DNA of 64,000 nt from UBA2227 sp036677505 (GTDB taxonomy: Bacteria > Bacillota_I > Bacilli_A > Erysipelotrichales > Erysipelotrichaceae), in the NCBI GenBank assembly GCA_036677505.1, contig JAVBWK010000001.1, forward strand, positions 1 to 64,000, given 5' to 3'. Below the pieces are notes generated by a model. That model did not search any database. It was not told where the DNA came from and was given only the letters and a program-made list of their open reading frames with translations. The position numbers were made by a program, and so were the translations under genes. The number at the start of each line of letters is the position of its first letter. Position 1 is the stretch's first letter. Shown here piece by piece: positions 53,108 through 62,349 of the stretch.

Positions 53108-54232
53108 TTAGCGATTCTTCGCCACTAGTTCGATAAACTCACTGCGAGCATCACCGACGATGGCATTTTCTCTGATTTCAATATCCTCTGCAACGATGCA
53201 CCGCTGTACAACCGCTCCCTTACGAACGACTGAGTTGGGCATGATGACCGCATCCTTGACGATAGCGCCTTCTTCGACTACGACATTAGTGAACAATACG
53301 GAATTCTCGATCGTACCGTCAATGACACATCCCTGATTGATGATGCTTCTCTTGACCGAGGCGTGTTCCTGAATAAACTGCGGAGGAGCAGCCACATCTT
53401 CGGTGTAAATCTTCCACGAAGGATCCATGATATCCAAGGTATTGTCTTCATCCAGTAAATCCATATTCGACTCCCACAAGCTGTCTATCGTACCGACATC
53501 CTTCCAGTATCCCTTAAACCGCCAGGCAAATAAACGTTTCCCTGATCCCAACATACCCGGAATGATATTCTTACCAAAATCATGAGCTGAGTCCGCATCT
53601 TTTAAATCGTCCAACAGTGCCCGACGCAGCAGTTTCCACGAGAAAATATAGATACCCATCGACGCTAAATTACTCTTGGGTTGTTTCGGTTTCTCTTCAA
53701 ACTCATAAATACGGTCTTCCGGATCGACATTCATGATCCCAAAACGCGATGCTTCTTTTAAGGTCACTTCCAATACGGCGATCGTCACATCGGCTTTCTT
53801 CGCTTTATGTTCCGCTAACATTTGGGAGTAATCCATTTTATAAATATGATCTCCTGAAAGTATCAACACATATTCCGGATTGTACTGATCGATAAAATCG
53901 ATGTTTTGGGTAATCGCATCTGCCGTACCGCGGTACATACCGAATCCATCCGATTTTTCCCGCGGAGGCAGCACATAGATTCCGCTGTCTTTAGCATCCA
54001 ACCCCCACCGCTGATCTTGAGCTACATATGAATTAAGCAATACAGATTCATACTGAGTCAGTACTCCTACTACATTGACCCCGGAATTTGCGCAGTTACT
54101 TAAAGGAAAGTCAATGATGCGGTATTTGCCGCCGAAGAAAACCGCCGGCTTTGCTACTTTCGTCGTTAACTCTTCCAATCGCGTCCCGCGCCCTCCTGCC
54201 AAAATCATTCCTAACATTTGGTTTTGTCGCAT
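53108..54232 (-). CDS. glgC: Glucose-1-phosphate adenylyltransferase
   Basis: A 374-residue ADP-glucose pyrophosphorylase, first and regulated step of glycogen synthesis. Catalytic loop AGGRGTRLEELT near 11-22, GKYRIIDFPLSNC, substrate motif GTADAITQN near 96, FEEKPKQP near 163 and a C-terminal beta-helix with hexapeptide repeats. ATG 54232 has SD AGGAGG. A frame open further upstream is spurious. Confidence 0.96.
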   Translation of the reverse strand: MRQNQMLGMILAGGRGTRLEELTTKVAKPAVFFGGKYRIIDFPLSNCANSGVNVVGVLTQYESVLLNSYVAQDQRWGLDAKDSGIYVLPPREKSDGFGMYRGTADAITQNIDFIDQYNPEYVLILSGDHIYKMDYSQMLAEHKAKKADVTIAVLEVTLKEASRFGIMNVDPEDRIYEFEEKPKQPKSNLASMGIYIFSWKLLRRALLDDLKDADSAHDFGKNIIPGMLGSGKRLFAWRFKGYWKDVGTIDSLWESNMDLLDEDNTLDIMDPSWKIYTEDVAAPPQFIQEHASVKRSIINQGCVIDGTIENSVLFTNVVVEEGAIVKDAVIMPNSVVRKGAVVQRCIVAEDIEIRENAIVGDARSEFIELVAKNR

Positions 54233-54320
54233 AGCGAATCTCCTCCTATGATGATGTGTTTGTCTTCTTACTTTCATTATACCTGCTAAACGACACAGAT
54301 TAAAGGCAACAAGAACAAAA

Positions 54321-54338
54321 AAGGCACGATTGTGCCTT
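54321..54338 (-). terminator. Terminator after ggt
   Basis: Stem AAGGCAC / GTGCCTT with loop GATT, followed on the minus strand by TTTTGTTC. It separates ggt from glgC. Confidence 0.82.
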
Positions 54339-54344
54339 ATCATC

Positions 54345-55958
54345 TCAATAACATGCAATATTACTGTCTGTTCTTGACTCGCATCCCCCTACCAGAATAC
54401 CGTTTTCGAGTTTTAAGATAACCTGTCCGCGCCCAAAGGAGCCTACTTGCTTTGATATCTCAATATCATGTCCCCGACGAATAAGCTGTCTCTTCAGTTT
54501 TTTATCAAAACTCTCTTCGATCCATATTTTATTCCCTTCGACCCATTGCCAGCGCGGCATATCTAGTGCTGACTGCGGATTCAGATGAAAATCAATCATA
54601 TGTGACAAGACTTGAAGGTGTGCCTGGGGCTGCATAAACCCACCCATGATACCGAAGGGACCAGTCGGTTGGCCGTCTTTTGCCAGAAATCCAGGGATGA
54701 TCGTGTGCAATGTCTTCTTGCGTGGCGCAACGACATTGACATGCTTTTCATTCAGCGAGAATTGCGCACCTCGGTTATTCATAGCAATGCCTGTACCGGA
54801 AACGACCATACCGCTGCCAAAGCCGGTGTAATTGCTTTGAATAAAGGATACCATATTTCCGTATTGATCCGCCGTGGCAAGATATACGGTTCCCGAGCTG
54901 TACGGAGTCAGGGGTGTGTATATCTGAGCCTTACTCTTGATCTGTTTTGAGCGGATCATCCCATACTCATCTTCTAAAAGATGCTCTATATTCGTGATTT
55001 TCGGATCACTGATATGCTCCAATCCATCCGCAAAAGCCATTTTGATCGATTCAATTTGCTTGTGAATCGTGTCAACGCTTTGAAAATCTTTCAGATCAAA
55101 TTGCTTCAAGATATTTAAAGCCATTAATGTGATAGCCCCTTGGCTGTTAGCCGGAAGCTCATATACGGTGTATCCCCGATAATCTGTAAATATCGGGTCA
55201 ACCCACGTGACATCATATTCTTCAAGATCTGACTTATCAAAGAAACCATCGAATTTATTACTTTCTTTTATAATGCGATCCGCAATCTCACCTTTGTAAA
55301 AAGTATCAGTTCCACAAGAAGCAATCATTTCAAGTGTCTTTGCATGATCTGGAAGTCGGATGATATCACCGAACTGCGGGACTTTTCCATCTGACAAAAA
55401 TGTGTCTTTCCATCCGTCGAAACGCGGATGATTCTCTTCCTTTTCCAGATAGCGGACCACGGAAGCTTTCCATCCGGCCGCAAGAGTTGATCCCACCGGA
55501 TAACCTTCTTTCGCCAACCGGATCGCCGGTTGCAAACACTCACCCAACGAAAGTGAACCAAATCTTTTACTCAATGCTTCCCATCCTTTGACAGCTCCCG
55601 GCACCATGACTGGCGTCCAGTCAAACATAGGCATCTTTTCGATATCTCCGTATTTATCCCGAATGCGCTCTAGCGTAAGGTTCTTTGGAGAATACCCACT
55701 GGCATTGATGCCATGGATCTTTCCTTTCATCCAAACGATCGCAAAGCAATCCCCACCCAAGCCATTGGCTGTTGGTTCAACCACGGTCAAAGCCGCTGCG
55801 GTCGCGATAGCAGCATCCACAGCGTTACCGCCTTTACGCAAGGTTTCCAAACCTGCAGATGAGGCCAGCGTACTACCGGTAGCTACCATCCCGTTTTTGG
55901 CTAAAACCAAATTGCGATGTGAAGAAAATTTGGTTGAATCATGATCAAATGAAATCAT
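54345..55958 (-). CDS. Gamma-glutamyltransferase family protein
   Basis: A 537-residue Ntn hydrolase. The large-subunit part starts ATGSTLASSAGLETLRKGGNAVDAAIATA; the self-cleavage nucleophile is Thr357 in SSGTVYLATADQYGN, followed by FGSGMVV and NNRGAQF, and the late PFGIMGGFMQPQAHLQV. There is no signal peptide, so it is likely cytoplasmic, unlike secreted glutathione-degrading GGT. Gly-rich substrate residues are retained, but specificity is uncertain. Terminators flank it on both sides, so it probably has its own promoter inside folT. Confidence 0.87.
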   Translation of the reverse strand: MISFDHDSTKFSSHRNLVLAKNGMVATGSTLASSAGLETLRKGGNAVDAAIATAAALTVVEPTANGLGGDCFAIVWMKGKIHGINASGYSPKNLTLERIRDKYGDIEKMPMFDWTPVMVPGAVKGWEALSKRFGSLSLGECLQPAIRLAKEGYPVGSTLAAGWKASVVRYLEKEENHPRFDGWKDTFLSDGKVPQFGDIIRLPDHAKTLEMIASCGTDTFYKGEIADRIIKESNKFDGFFDKSDLEEYDVTWVDPIFTDYRGYTVYELPANSQGAITLMALNILKQFDLKDFQSVDTIHKQIESIKMAFADGLEHISDPKITNIEHLLEDEYGMIRSKQIKSKAQIYTPLTPYSSGTVYLATADQYGNMVSFIQSNYTGFGSGMVVSGTGIAMNNRGAQFSLNEKHVNVVAPRKKTLHTIIPGFLAKDGQPTGPFGIMGGFMQPQAHLQVLSHMIDFHLNPQSALDMPRWQWVEGNKIWIEESFDKKLKRQLIRRGHDIEISKQVGSFGRGQVILKLENGILVGGCESRTDSNIACY

Positions 55959-55976
55959 AGGACCTCCCTATAAGAA

Positions 55977-55993
55977 AAAGGCGTTACGCCTTT
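55977..55993 (-). terminator. Terminator after folT
   Basis: Stem AAAGGCG / CGCCTTT with loop TTA, followed on the minus strand by TTCTTATAG. It ends the operon that starts at 61328. Confidence 0.75.
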
Positions 55994-56811
55994 CGGTTAA
56001 ACAATCGTAAGCGACTCATCAAAATCAAAATTCCATAACCCAACACGATCGTAAGGGGAACCATGATCGTTGCTTTGACAACGCGCAACAAAAAACTGAT
56101 CCAGACAGGGATTTCGTACATGATCGCCAACCATAAAGGAGTCAGAATCAGCTGTACGGCAACTTCGACCAGAACGACACTCATCGACCAGACACTGATC
56201 GAAAAATCATTCTCATACTTCTTATACTTTTGAGTTAAAAGATGCATAAAGAACATCATCGCACCAATAAGCAGAATACTTCCTGCCGAGAATATGATCT
56301 TGATGACCGGTGTGATCTCGATGACATCCCCGGCAGAGACAATCGATGAAGTCATCCATAAATAGGTCAGTGCACCAATCAAGAAGCTTAGTAATAGTCC
56401 CTGGGAAATAAAATAAGATACCTTAGGTGTCCATTTAATTTTCTTAGAAAACAGCAACGCCGGAATCAGGGCAATTATCACTTTGTTAAGAGTAAATCCA
56501 AAAAACGGAAATCCGGTCGGGGTTACGATCAGACCCAAGAAATCTTGAATGATTCCACTGATAAAAGCCCACGACGGACCAAACAGTACCCCGATGACCA
56601 TTAAAGGCAACTGTGAAAAACCGATACGCATCGACGGAAATCCAAACAACGGAATCATCAATGAGAAAAACTGCAAGGCAACCGACAAAGCAATAAACAT
56701 GGCAATGATAGCCAGTTTCTCGCCGGTCACATGCAATTTATCCATCCGAAACACAAAGTAGCCAATAACGATTATGGCCGCAACAGCCATGATCTGATAA
56801 GTAAGTGCCAT
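55984..56811 (-). CDS. Folate-family ECF transporter S component (FolT-like)
   Basis: A 275-residue membrane protein with about six helices. GFPSMRIGFSQLPLMVIGVLFGPSWAFISGIIQDFLGLIVTPTGFPFFGFTLNK is typical of ECF S components of the folate type. Such proteins capture the vitamin and share an ECF-A/A'/T module encoded elsewhere. It lies 14 bases after folC, which traps folate by polyglutamylation; uptake and retention are thus co-expressed. Confidence 0.82.
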   Translation of the reverse strand: MALTYQIMAVAAIIVIGYFVFRMDKLHVTGEKLAIIAMFIALSVALQFFSLMIPLFGFPSMRIGFSQLPLMVIGVLFGPSWAFISGIIQDFLGLIVTPTGFPFFGFTLNKVIIALIPALLFSKKIKWTPKVSYFISQGLLLSFLIGALTYLWMTSSIVSAGDVIEITPVIKIIFSAGSILLIGAMMFFMHLLTQKYKKYENDFSISVWSMSVVLVEVAVQLILTPLWLAIMYEIPVWISFLLRVVKATIMVPLTIVLGYGILILMSRLRLFNRKA

Positions 56812-56825
56812 GGATATCCCTTCCT

Positions 56826-58058
56826 TTACTTATTCATTATACACGCTCGTACCTGTGATATAAAGTAGAGCGAACCGGTAATCAACAATGTCCCCCCCTG
56901 ACTGAGCAATAATCCTTCCTGATAAGCCGCAGTAAACTCCGGTATGATCGATACTTCGAAATCTTTCCCAAGGATTTCGGCTTTCTGCGCCCGATAAAAG
57001 TCAAACTCGCTGACAATGACTTTATCCGATACATCCACCAGCATTTTGAGCATTTTATCGGTTTCCTTATCCTTAAGCGCAGAAAAAATCGTAATCAGCG
57101 GACGAGGCAGTGTACTCAGTGACTGAGTCAACGCTCTGATTCCGTGCTCATTATGAGCACCATCAATAATGACCAGCGGCTGCTCATTGATTACTTCGAA
57201 TCTGCCGGCCCATTGTGCTTCCCGGATCCCACTGATCAGCTGCTCATCCGACAGACTGATCCATGCTTTTTCACGCATGATTAACAGTGTTTCGATAGCC
57301 AGGATACTATTAGCCACCTGATATTTTGCTACGGATTTAAGTTCAAAGTCCAATCCTCTATATGAAAAGGATTGCAGCCAGCCGGTAATCGATGAAGGAA
57401 TATCGGATGCGACATGAACCAAAGAACAATTTTTATCCTTAGCAACCCGGGAAATCACTTGAAGCGGTTCATCATCAGCAACTCCAGTTATGACAAGCGA
57501 TCCGGGTTTGATGATTCCGGCTTTTTCATATGCGATTTTCCCTAACGTGTCACCTAAGAATTCCATATGATCAAATCCGATATTAGTGATTACGCAAATC
57601 TTCCCAAAAATTACATTGGTTGCGTCCAGACGTCCGCCGAGTCCGACCTCGAAAATAGCCCAGTCAACTTTTCTGTCCAAGAAGTACCATATGGCAATCA
57701 AGGTATCAATCTCAAACATTGTCAGAGAGTATGGTTGCCAAAAGGGAATCGTGCGGTTGATGTACATCAGCAACTCTTCATCGGAAATAGACAGATTATT
57801 GATCCGGAAGCGATCGTTATGACAAATCAAATGAGGTGACGTGAACAATCCGGTTGAATATCCTGCAATCTCCAACACATTTCTAAGGTAATTTGATGTA
57901 CTGCCCTTTCCATTGGTCCCGGCAATATGCAGACAGTTTAGCTGATGCTGAGGATTACCCAAGTCCTCCAACAGTTTCGAAAACAACTTCAATGCGAAGG
58001 TATTGGTAGATGTCCGTTGGGAAATCGCAGCGATAGCGGACTCAATATCTTTAAACAT
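56826..58058 (-). CDS. folC: Folylpolyglutamate synthase (FolC)
   Basis: A 410-residue Mur-ligase-type enzyme that adds glutamates to folates. The ATP loop HIAGTNGKGSTSNYL near 44-58, the Lys-carrying KAGIIKPG near 188 and IIDGAHNEHG near 298 are intact. No dihydrofolate-specific residue set is decided, so mono- or bifunctional status is open. Placed between ung and folT. Confidence 0.93.
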   Translation of the reverse strand: MFKDIESAIAAISQRTSTNTFALKLFSKLLEDLGNPQHQLNCLHIAGTNGKGSTSNYLRNVLEIAGYSTGLFTSPHLICHNDRFRINNLSISDEELLMYINRTIPFWQPYSLTMFEIDTLIAIWYFLDRKVDWAIFEVGLGGRLDATNVIFGKICVITNIGFDHMEFLGDTLGKIAYEKAGIIKPGSLVITGVADDEPLQVISRVAKDKNCSLVHVASDIPSSITGWLQSFSYRGLDFELKSVAKYQVANSILAIETLLIMREKAWISLSDEQLISGIREAQWAGRFEVINEQPLVIIDGAHNEHGIRALTQSLSTLPRPLITIFSALKDKETDKMLKMLVDVSDKVIVSEFDFYRAQKAEILGKDFEVSIIPEFTAAYQEGLLLSQGGTLLITGSLYFISQVRACIMNK

Positions 58059-58065
58059 AGACCTC

Positions 58066-58725
58066 CTACAACCGCCAGTTGACAGGCGTACGCTGATGTT
58101 CTGTTAAAAACTGATTAGCCTTACTGAAAGGCCGTGACCCAAAGAATCCGTGATAGGCAGATAGGGGTGATGGGTGCGGTGCTTTGATGATCAAATGCCT
58201 GTGAACATCGATCAGATATTCCTTATTCTGGGCGTTTTTTCCCCAAAGAATAAATACTACAGGTAACGGATGTTGATTACATCTTTTCAGTACTTCATCC
58301 GTAAATGTTTCCCATCCTTTGTTCTGATGTGAGTTGGGTTTTCCTTCCTCCACTGTAAGCACGGTATTTAACAACAGGACCCCTTCCTTAGCCCAACTTA
58401 CCAGATATCCGCTATCCGGATAGGGCAGATTGAGATCATTGCTATATTCCTTGAAGATATTCTGAAGACTCGGTGGAAAAGGTGTCTTTGGTTTAACCGA
58501 AAAACACATCCCATGGGCCTGATTGGGCTGATGATACGGATCCTGCCCCAAAATGACCACCTTCAAGTCATCATAATCTGTATATCCGAAACAAGAGAAT
58601 ACCTCTTCTTTTTTCGGATATATCGTCTTGGTACTGTATTGCTCGGACAAAAAAACTGACAACTCCTTAAAATAGGGTTTCTCAAACTCAACTTTTAAAA
58701 ACTGAGTCCAACCGTTTTGAAACAT
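58066..58725 (-). CDS. ung: Uracil-DNA glycosylase, family 1
   Basis: A 219-residue DNA repair enzyme. Water-activating motif GQDPYHQPNQAHGMCFSV near 60-77 with the catalytic Asp, LLLNTVLTVEEGKPNSHQNKGW near 117-138 and the minor-groove loop APHPSPLSAYHGFFGSRPF near 181-199 with His. Placed in the operon without functional link to transport or folate. Confidence 0.97.
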   Translation of the reverse strand: MFQNGWTQFLKVEFEKPYFKELSVFLSEQYSTKTIYPKKEEVFSCFGYTDYDDLKVVILGQDPYHQPNQAHGMCFSVKPKTPFPPSLQNIFKEYSNDLNLPYPDSGYLVSWAKEGVLLLNTVLTVEEGKPNSHQNKGWETFTDEVLKRCNQHPLPVVFILWGKNAQNKEYLIDVHRHLIIKAPHPSPLSAYHGFFGSRPFSKANQFLTEHQRTPVNWRL

Positions 58726-58741
58726 AGGATCCTCCTTTACA

Positions 58742-59968
58742 TCATTGATATACCTTCTGTTTATCCCGGTGGTGATGATAGCAGGTTGCGTAAATGACCA
58801 GATATATTGGGAATAGGGAACAGAATATCACAGCAATCGGTAAAAACAGATTTTCGGGAAAAATATACGAGAAAATTACGATAGTCAACATCCCCAGCAA
58901 TCGCCCGCTTGTTATTCCGATTTCCTTCGAAATGACATATCCCAAAATGCTCTGTTGATCCATATAGTCCGACATGGCATTCATCGTGATAATTTGGAAA
59001 GGATTGACATAAAAGGGAGCAACCATCGAGGCAAGTACACCATAGGCGATGGCTCCGGCCGTGGTCGGGTAAATAACCAGAATCATCGTACTGATTGCAG
59101 TAAATACAGCACCGAACTGATACATTTTCAGACGGTTCTTTCGTGTGATGATTTTAGATGCAAAGTAAAATGCGATGATACTGATCAGTGCAAACAGAGC
59201 AAGCAGTCGTCCGTAAGCACTTCCGCTTCCGCCGGTTGCCCGATAAATCAGCAAGCCTGTCAACATCAAGACCAAGGAATCTCTTACCCCAAAGAGCAAG
59301 TGAGAGTTAAAAATATACGTCCACTGCTTATCTTTTTTGTAAAAAACTTTATCCAATACGGTAAATCTTCCTCTTTGGGTTGCCACCTTGATGGTTGATG
59401 CCAGATAAGCAATGAGCAGATAAAGTATGATAACAAACTGAAAGATTCGGATATAGCCTTCGGTATCATTGGGAGACCAAGCAACGATCTGAGCAGCACC
59501 CAGCGGAGCAATGATATTGGTCAAACCATTGAACATTCCTAAAAATCCCAAGTACTGACTGCGTGATTCTTTGGTAGAAACCAATTGATTCATACTTACG
59601 GTTGAAAGCCAGAAGAATCCTTCTCCCATACCAAAAATCACACCGATCACATAAATTGCGTAGCTGATCTCTCCGATTCTTTCTCTTAAGGTCAGCAAGA
59701 CCAGCAAGCCGGCGACAATCAGTAACAGCCCGGCCGTCATGGTCAATGACAAGCGATACCTTCGGCCGATATGAGCTCCAATGGTAAAGGCAATCGGGAA
59801 GAATCCGAATCTGACCATCGCATAACTGGTCATCGTGACTAATGAACCGGTAAACTTATACAGATAGACATTGACGAAAACGGCTGTCATGGCTGCAGCC
59901 ATGGCATAGGTGCCGTTAATGATGATCATCTTTATTTCTTGCTTGCTCAGGGCAGCCGTTTTTTTCAT
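58742..59968 (-). CDS. MFS permease
   Basis: A 408-residue protein with 12 membrane helices. The first helix starts at IIINGTYAMAAAMTAVFVNVY; the loop GRRYRLSLT after helix 2 is the MFS motif A region, and IGVIFGMGEGFFWLSTVSMNQLVS lies at helix 4-5. Substrate unknown; context suggests a sugar. ATG 59968 with SD TAGGAA; a frame open 22 codons upstream lies inside the binding-protein gene. Confidence 0.85.
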   Translation of the reverse strand: MKKTAALSKQEIKMIIINGTYAMAAAMTAVFVNVYLYKFTGSLVTMTSYAMVRFGFFPIAFTIGAHIGRRYRLSLTMTAGLLLIVAGLLVLLTLRERIGEISYAIYVIGVIFGMGEGFFWLSTVSMNQLVSTKESRSQYLGFLGMFNGLTNIIAPLGAAQIVAWSPNDTEGYIRIFQFVIILYLLIAYLASTIKVATQRGRFTVLDKVFYKKDKQWTYIFNSHLLFGVRDSLVLMLTGLLIYRATGGSGSAYGRLLALFALISIIAFYFASKIITRKNRLKMYQFGAVFTAISTMILVIYPTTAGAIAYGVLASMVAPFYVNPFQIITMNAMSDYMDQQSILGYVISKEIGITSGRLLGMLTIVIFSYIFPENLFLPIAVIFCSLFPIYLVIYATCYHHHRDKQKVYQ

Positions 59969-59975
59969 ATAGTTC

Positions 59976-61328
59976 CTAGCGGTTATTCTCTGATAACCAG
60001 GTGTCGTAAAGTTCGATGAATTGCTGTTGGGCATCGCTTACGGAAACTTCCTGTCTGAATAAAGCATTTAAGATACCCATAAAGTCAGCTTCAAGATAAA
60101 AGTCAAATCCAAGTTTCGAGGTATTTTGCGGCAAAGCTACCATCGGCTCGATCTCACTGAACATATACGCCTGACTCATCTGGCGTCGGTTATCACTCAT
60201 GGTATATTGCTGAATCTGATCACTGGGTATGACCAATATCTTCTTTGTCGAATCAAGTGCTGATTGTGTTGCCTCTGGCAAAGTAAGAATGCGAAGAATC
60301 TCCTGAGTCAGTGATGGTGCATCATTTTCCAATGCAATCAATCCGGTGACAATAACCAGAGGATTTAGCTGATGATCTTTATATGTCGGGAAAGCTGAGA
60401 AAACATAATCCACTTCCTTAAGTTCTTCAATCTGATCGACAAACATCCACGGACCAGCCATACCGAAAGGAGAAATCTGTTCATTGACCACTTTCTCATA
60501 TCGCCAGCCGCTGCTTGGAGCTTTTCCGTGATCCCAATCCACAGTTCCTATGTTTTTAATAAATTCAAGTGAAGCAAGAAAACTTTCATCATCAAATCCC
60601 GGAGCAGTGGCATCGTTTTCTTGAAACATATGCCAACCTCCGGCAGTCAGAAAAGGATAAAACTGCCACCTTTCCTGAAGTGTAAACGGAAATACCACAT
60701 GCACTTCTTTTCCATTATACACTGCCGTCTGATCATTCCACTGTTCTGCCAGATCGATGATATCTTCCCAACGTGAAAAACGTACGGGCAGATTCGTCTC
60801 TGTCAGTTCACTGATATCATAATTCAGAGATTCAAGCATGGTCCTGTTATATACAAATAACAAACCCTGATAGGAAAAGGGATAGAAGAAGGTTTCTTCC
60901 ATATTGATGATTTCAGTGAAATGCTCAATGCCTTCCATACTCCATTGTTTAAAGATCCGAGAGTCAAACGGAACCAGTCGGTCATACAGCAAAGCAGCCT
61001 GATGTGTATCTGTGTAAAATATGTCCACTCCTAAATCCAATGCCTGCTGAGCAGATAAGTTGTCAATGATCCGAAAGTCAAAATTGACCGTATGCCCCGG
61101 ATGCTGTTGATAAAACTGATCGATGAACCAGTCGCGCATGCCGGCGGATGGTAAGGCAATCGTTATTTTTGAACGGCTTTCAATCTTAAATATTTTATCC
61201 TCAGGCCGGTAACAAACAGTATTTCCGTCCGTACGGCAAAAATCGCCCCTCAAATACACGGAGGTTCCATATCCACCGGCGACGATTATCAGAATTGCGA
61301 CTAAAAGTCTTATCATCCACTTACGCAC
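59976..61328 (-). CDS. Membrane-anchored extracellular solute-binding protein, sugar type
   Basis: A 450-residue protein with an uncleaved-looking N-terminal helix (5-26, without lipobox) and an extracellular domain of the family 1 solute-binding fold: IALPSAGMRDWFIDQFYQQHPGHTVNFDFR, the hinge and PFSYQGLLFVYNR, GPWMFVDQIEELKEVDYVFSAFP and a helical C-terminus. Such receptors usually feed an ABC permease, but none is here; the MFS gene follows at 7 bases. Ligand not known. First gene of the operon. Confidence 0.8.
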   Translation of the reverse strand: MRKWMIRLLVAILIIVAGGYGTSVYLRGDFCRTDGNTVCYRPEDKIFKIESRSKITIALPSAGMRDWFIDQFYQQHPGHTVNFDFRIIDNLSAQQALDLGVDIFYTDTHQAALLYDRLVPFDSRIFKQWSMEGIEHFTEIINMEETFFYPFSYQGLLFVYNRTMLESLNYDISELTETNLPVRFSRWEDIIDLAEQWNDQTAVYNGKEVHVVFPFTLQERWQFYPFLTAGGWHMFQENDATAPGFDDESFLASLEFIKNIGTVDWDHGKAPSSGWRYEKVVNEQISPFGMAGPWMFVDQIEELKEVDYVFSAFPTYKDHQLNPLVIVTGLIALENDAPSLTQEILRILTLPEATQSALDSTKKILVIPSDQIQQYTMSDNRRQMSQAYMFSEIEPMVALPQNTSKLGFDFYLEADFMGILNALFRQEVSVSDAQQQFIELYDTWLSENNR

Positions 61329-61395
61329 ACTACCACCTCAAAGTACACAGTAATATTATCAAATAGACCAGGCAAACACAAATGAAATCAAAAGA

Positions 61396-61414
61396 AAACG
61401 GGCCGTGCCCGTTT
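61396..61414 (-). terminator. Terminator of transketolase operon
   Basis: Eight-base-pair stem AAACGGGC / GCCCGTTT with loop CGT, followed on the minus strand by TCTTTTGATTT. Confidence 0.8.
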
Positions 61415-61421
61415 GAATCTA

Positions 61422-62348
61422 CTACAGAAGTTTTCGTATGCGCTCCAATACATGCTTATAGGTGATGCCGTACTTTTCCATCAGCGCTGATGGTGTGCCG
61501 CTTTCACCAAAAGTATCTTCAATGCCAAGCATCGAAATTTTAACCGGATGATGCTGGCTGACGACTTCAGCTACCGCCGATCCCAATCCGCCCAATACAT
61601 TATGCTCTTCGCAAGTAAGCAACACATCATGCGTCTTTGCCAAATCAATCAGCAATTCTTTATCAATCGGTTTGATCGTATGGATATTGACGACTGTAAC
61701 CGATATGCCTTCTTCTTTTAAGATATCCGCCGCTTTCAACGCCTCCTGAACCAGAATGCCGGTGGCAACGACAGCGACTTTCTGACCTTTGCGTAATACA
61801 ACCCCTTTTCCGATTTCAAACACATAGTCTTCAGCATTGGCTGTTTCCACGGCATTTCTGCCCAAACGGACATAGACCGGACCTTTATATTTGGCAATTG
61901 CTTTGATGGCCTGCATCGTTTCGATATCATCACACGGCTGGATCACGGTCATATTGGGAATGCTGCGCATCAGTGCCAAATCTTCAATCGCCTGATGAGA
62001 AGCGCCATCTTCACCTAAGGTGATTCCTGCATGAGTTGCACAAATTTTGACATTGAGTTTCGGATAACAAATCGAATTACGCACGATTTCAAATGCCCGG
62101 CCGGCCGCAAACATCGCAAAACTGGACGCAAACACCGTATTTCCTCCTGTAGCGATTCCGGCAGCGACGCCCATCATATTTGCTTCTGCGATGCCTAAAT
62201 TGAAATGCCGTGATGCGTTGGCCGTCTTGGCATCGGCTGTTTTTGTGGATTTGGATAGGTCCGCATCCAAAACAAATACTTTATCATCTTCGACGATCAG
62301 TTTGGCCAAGGCTTTTCCATAGGCCTCACGTGTTGCCATTTTTGCCAT
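61422..62348 (-). CDS. Transketolase, C-terminal subunit
   Basis: A 308-residue pyrimidine-binding and C-terminal part of transketolase: MAKMATREAYGKALAKLIVEDDKVFVLDADLSKSTKT, catalytic Glu in HFNLGIAEANMMGVAAG near 53-69, FAMFAAGRAFE and a C-terminal VTVVNIHTIKPID domain. It forms one enzyme with the neighbouring N-terminal subunit. ATG 62348 lies just after the partner's stop (TAATATG) and has SD GGTGG. Confidence 0.94.
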   Translation of the reverse strand: MAKMATREAYGKALAKLIVEDDKVFVLDADLSKSTKTADAKTANASRHFNLGIAEANMMGVAAGIATGGNTVFASSFAMFAAGRAFEIVRNSICYPKLNVKICATHAGITLGEDGASHQAIEDLALMRSIPNMTVIQPCDDIETMQAIKAIAKYKGPVYVRLGRNAVETANAEDYVFEIGKGVVLRKGQKVAVVATGILVQEALKAADILKEEGISVTVVNIHTIKPIDKELLIDLAKTHDVLLTCEEHNVLGGLGSAVAEVVSQHHPVKISMLGIEDTFGESGTPSALMEKYGITYKHVLERIRKLL

Positions 62349-62349
62349 A

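Noticed and set aside
54233..54358. N-terminal extension of GlgC
   Set aside because: The extra 42 codons cross the ggt terminator region; SD AGGAGG precedes ATG 54232, which gives the normal family length.
56812..61421. Tetrahydrofolate riboswitch for folC-folT
   Set aside because: The genes are internal to an operon with 7-16 base gaps, and no conserved leader structure is visible before the first gene.
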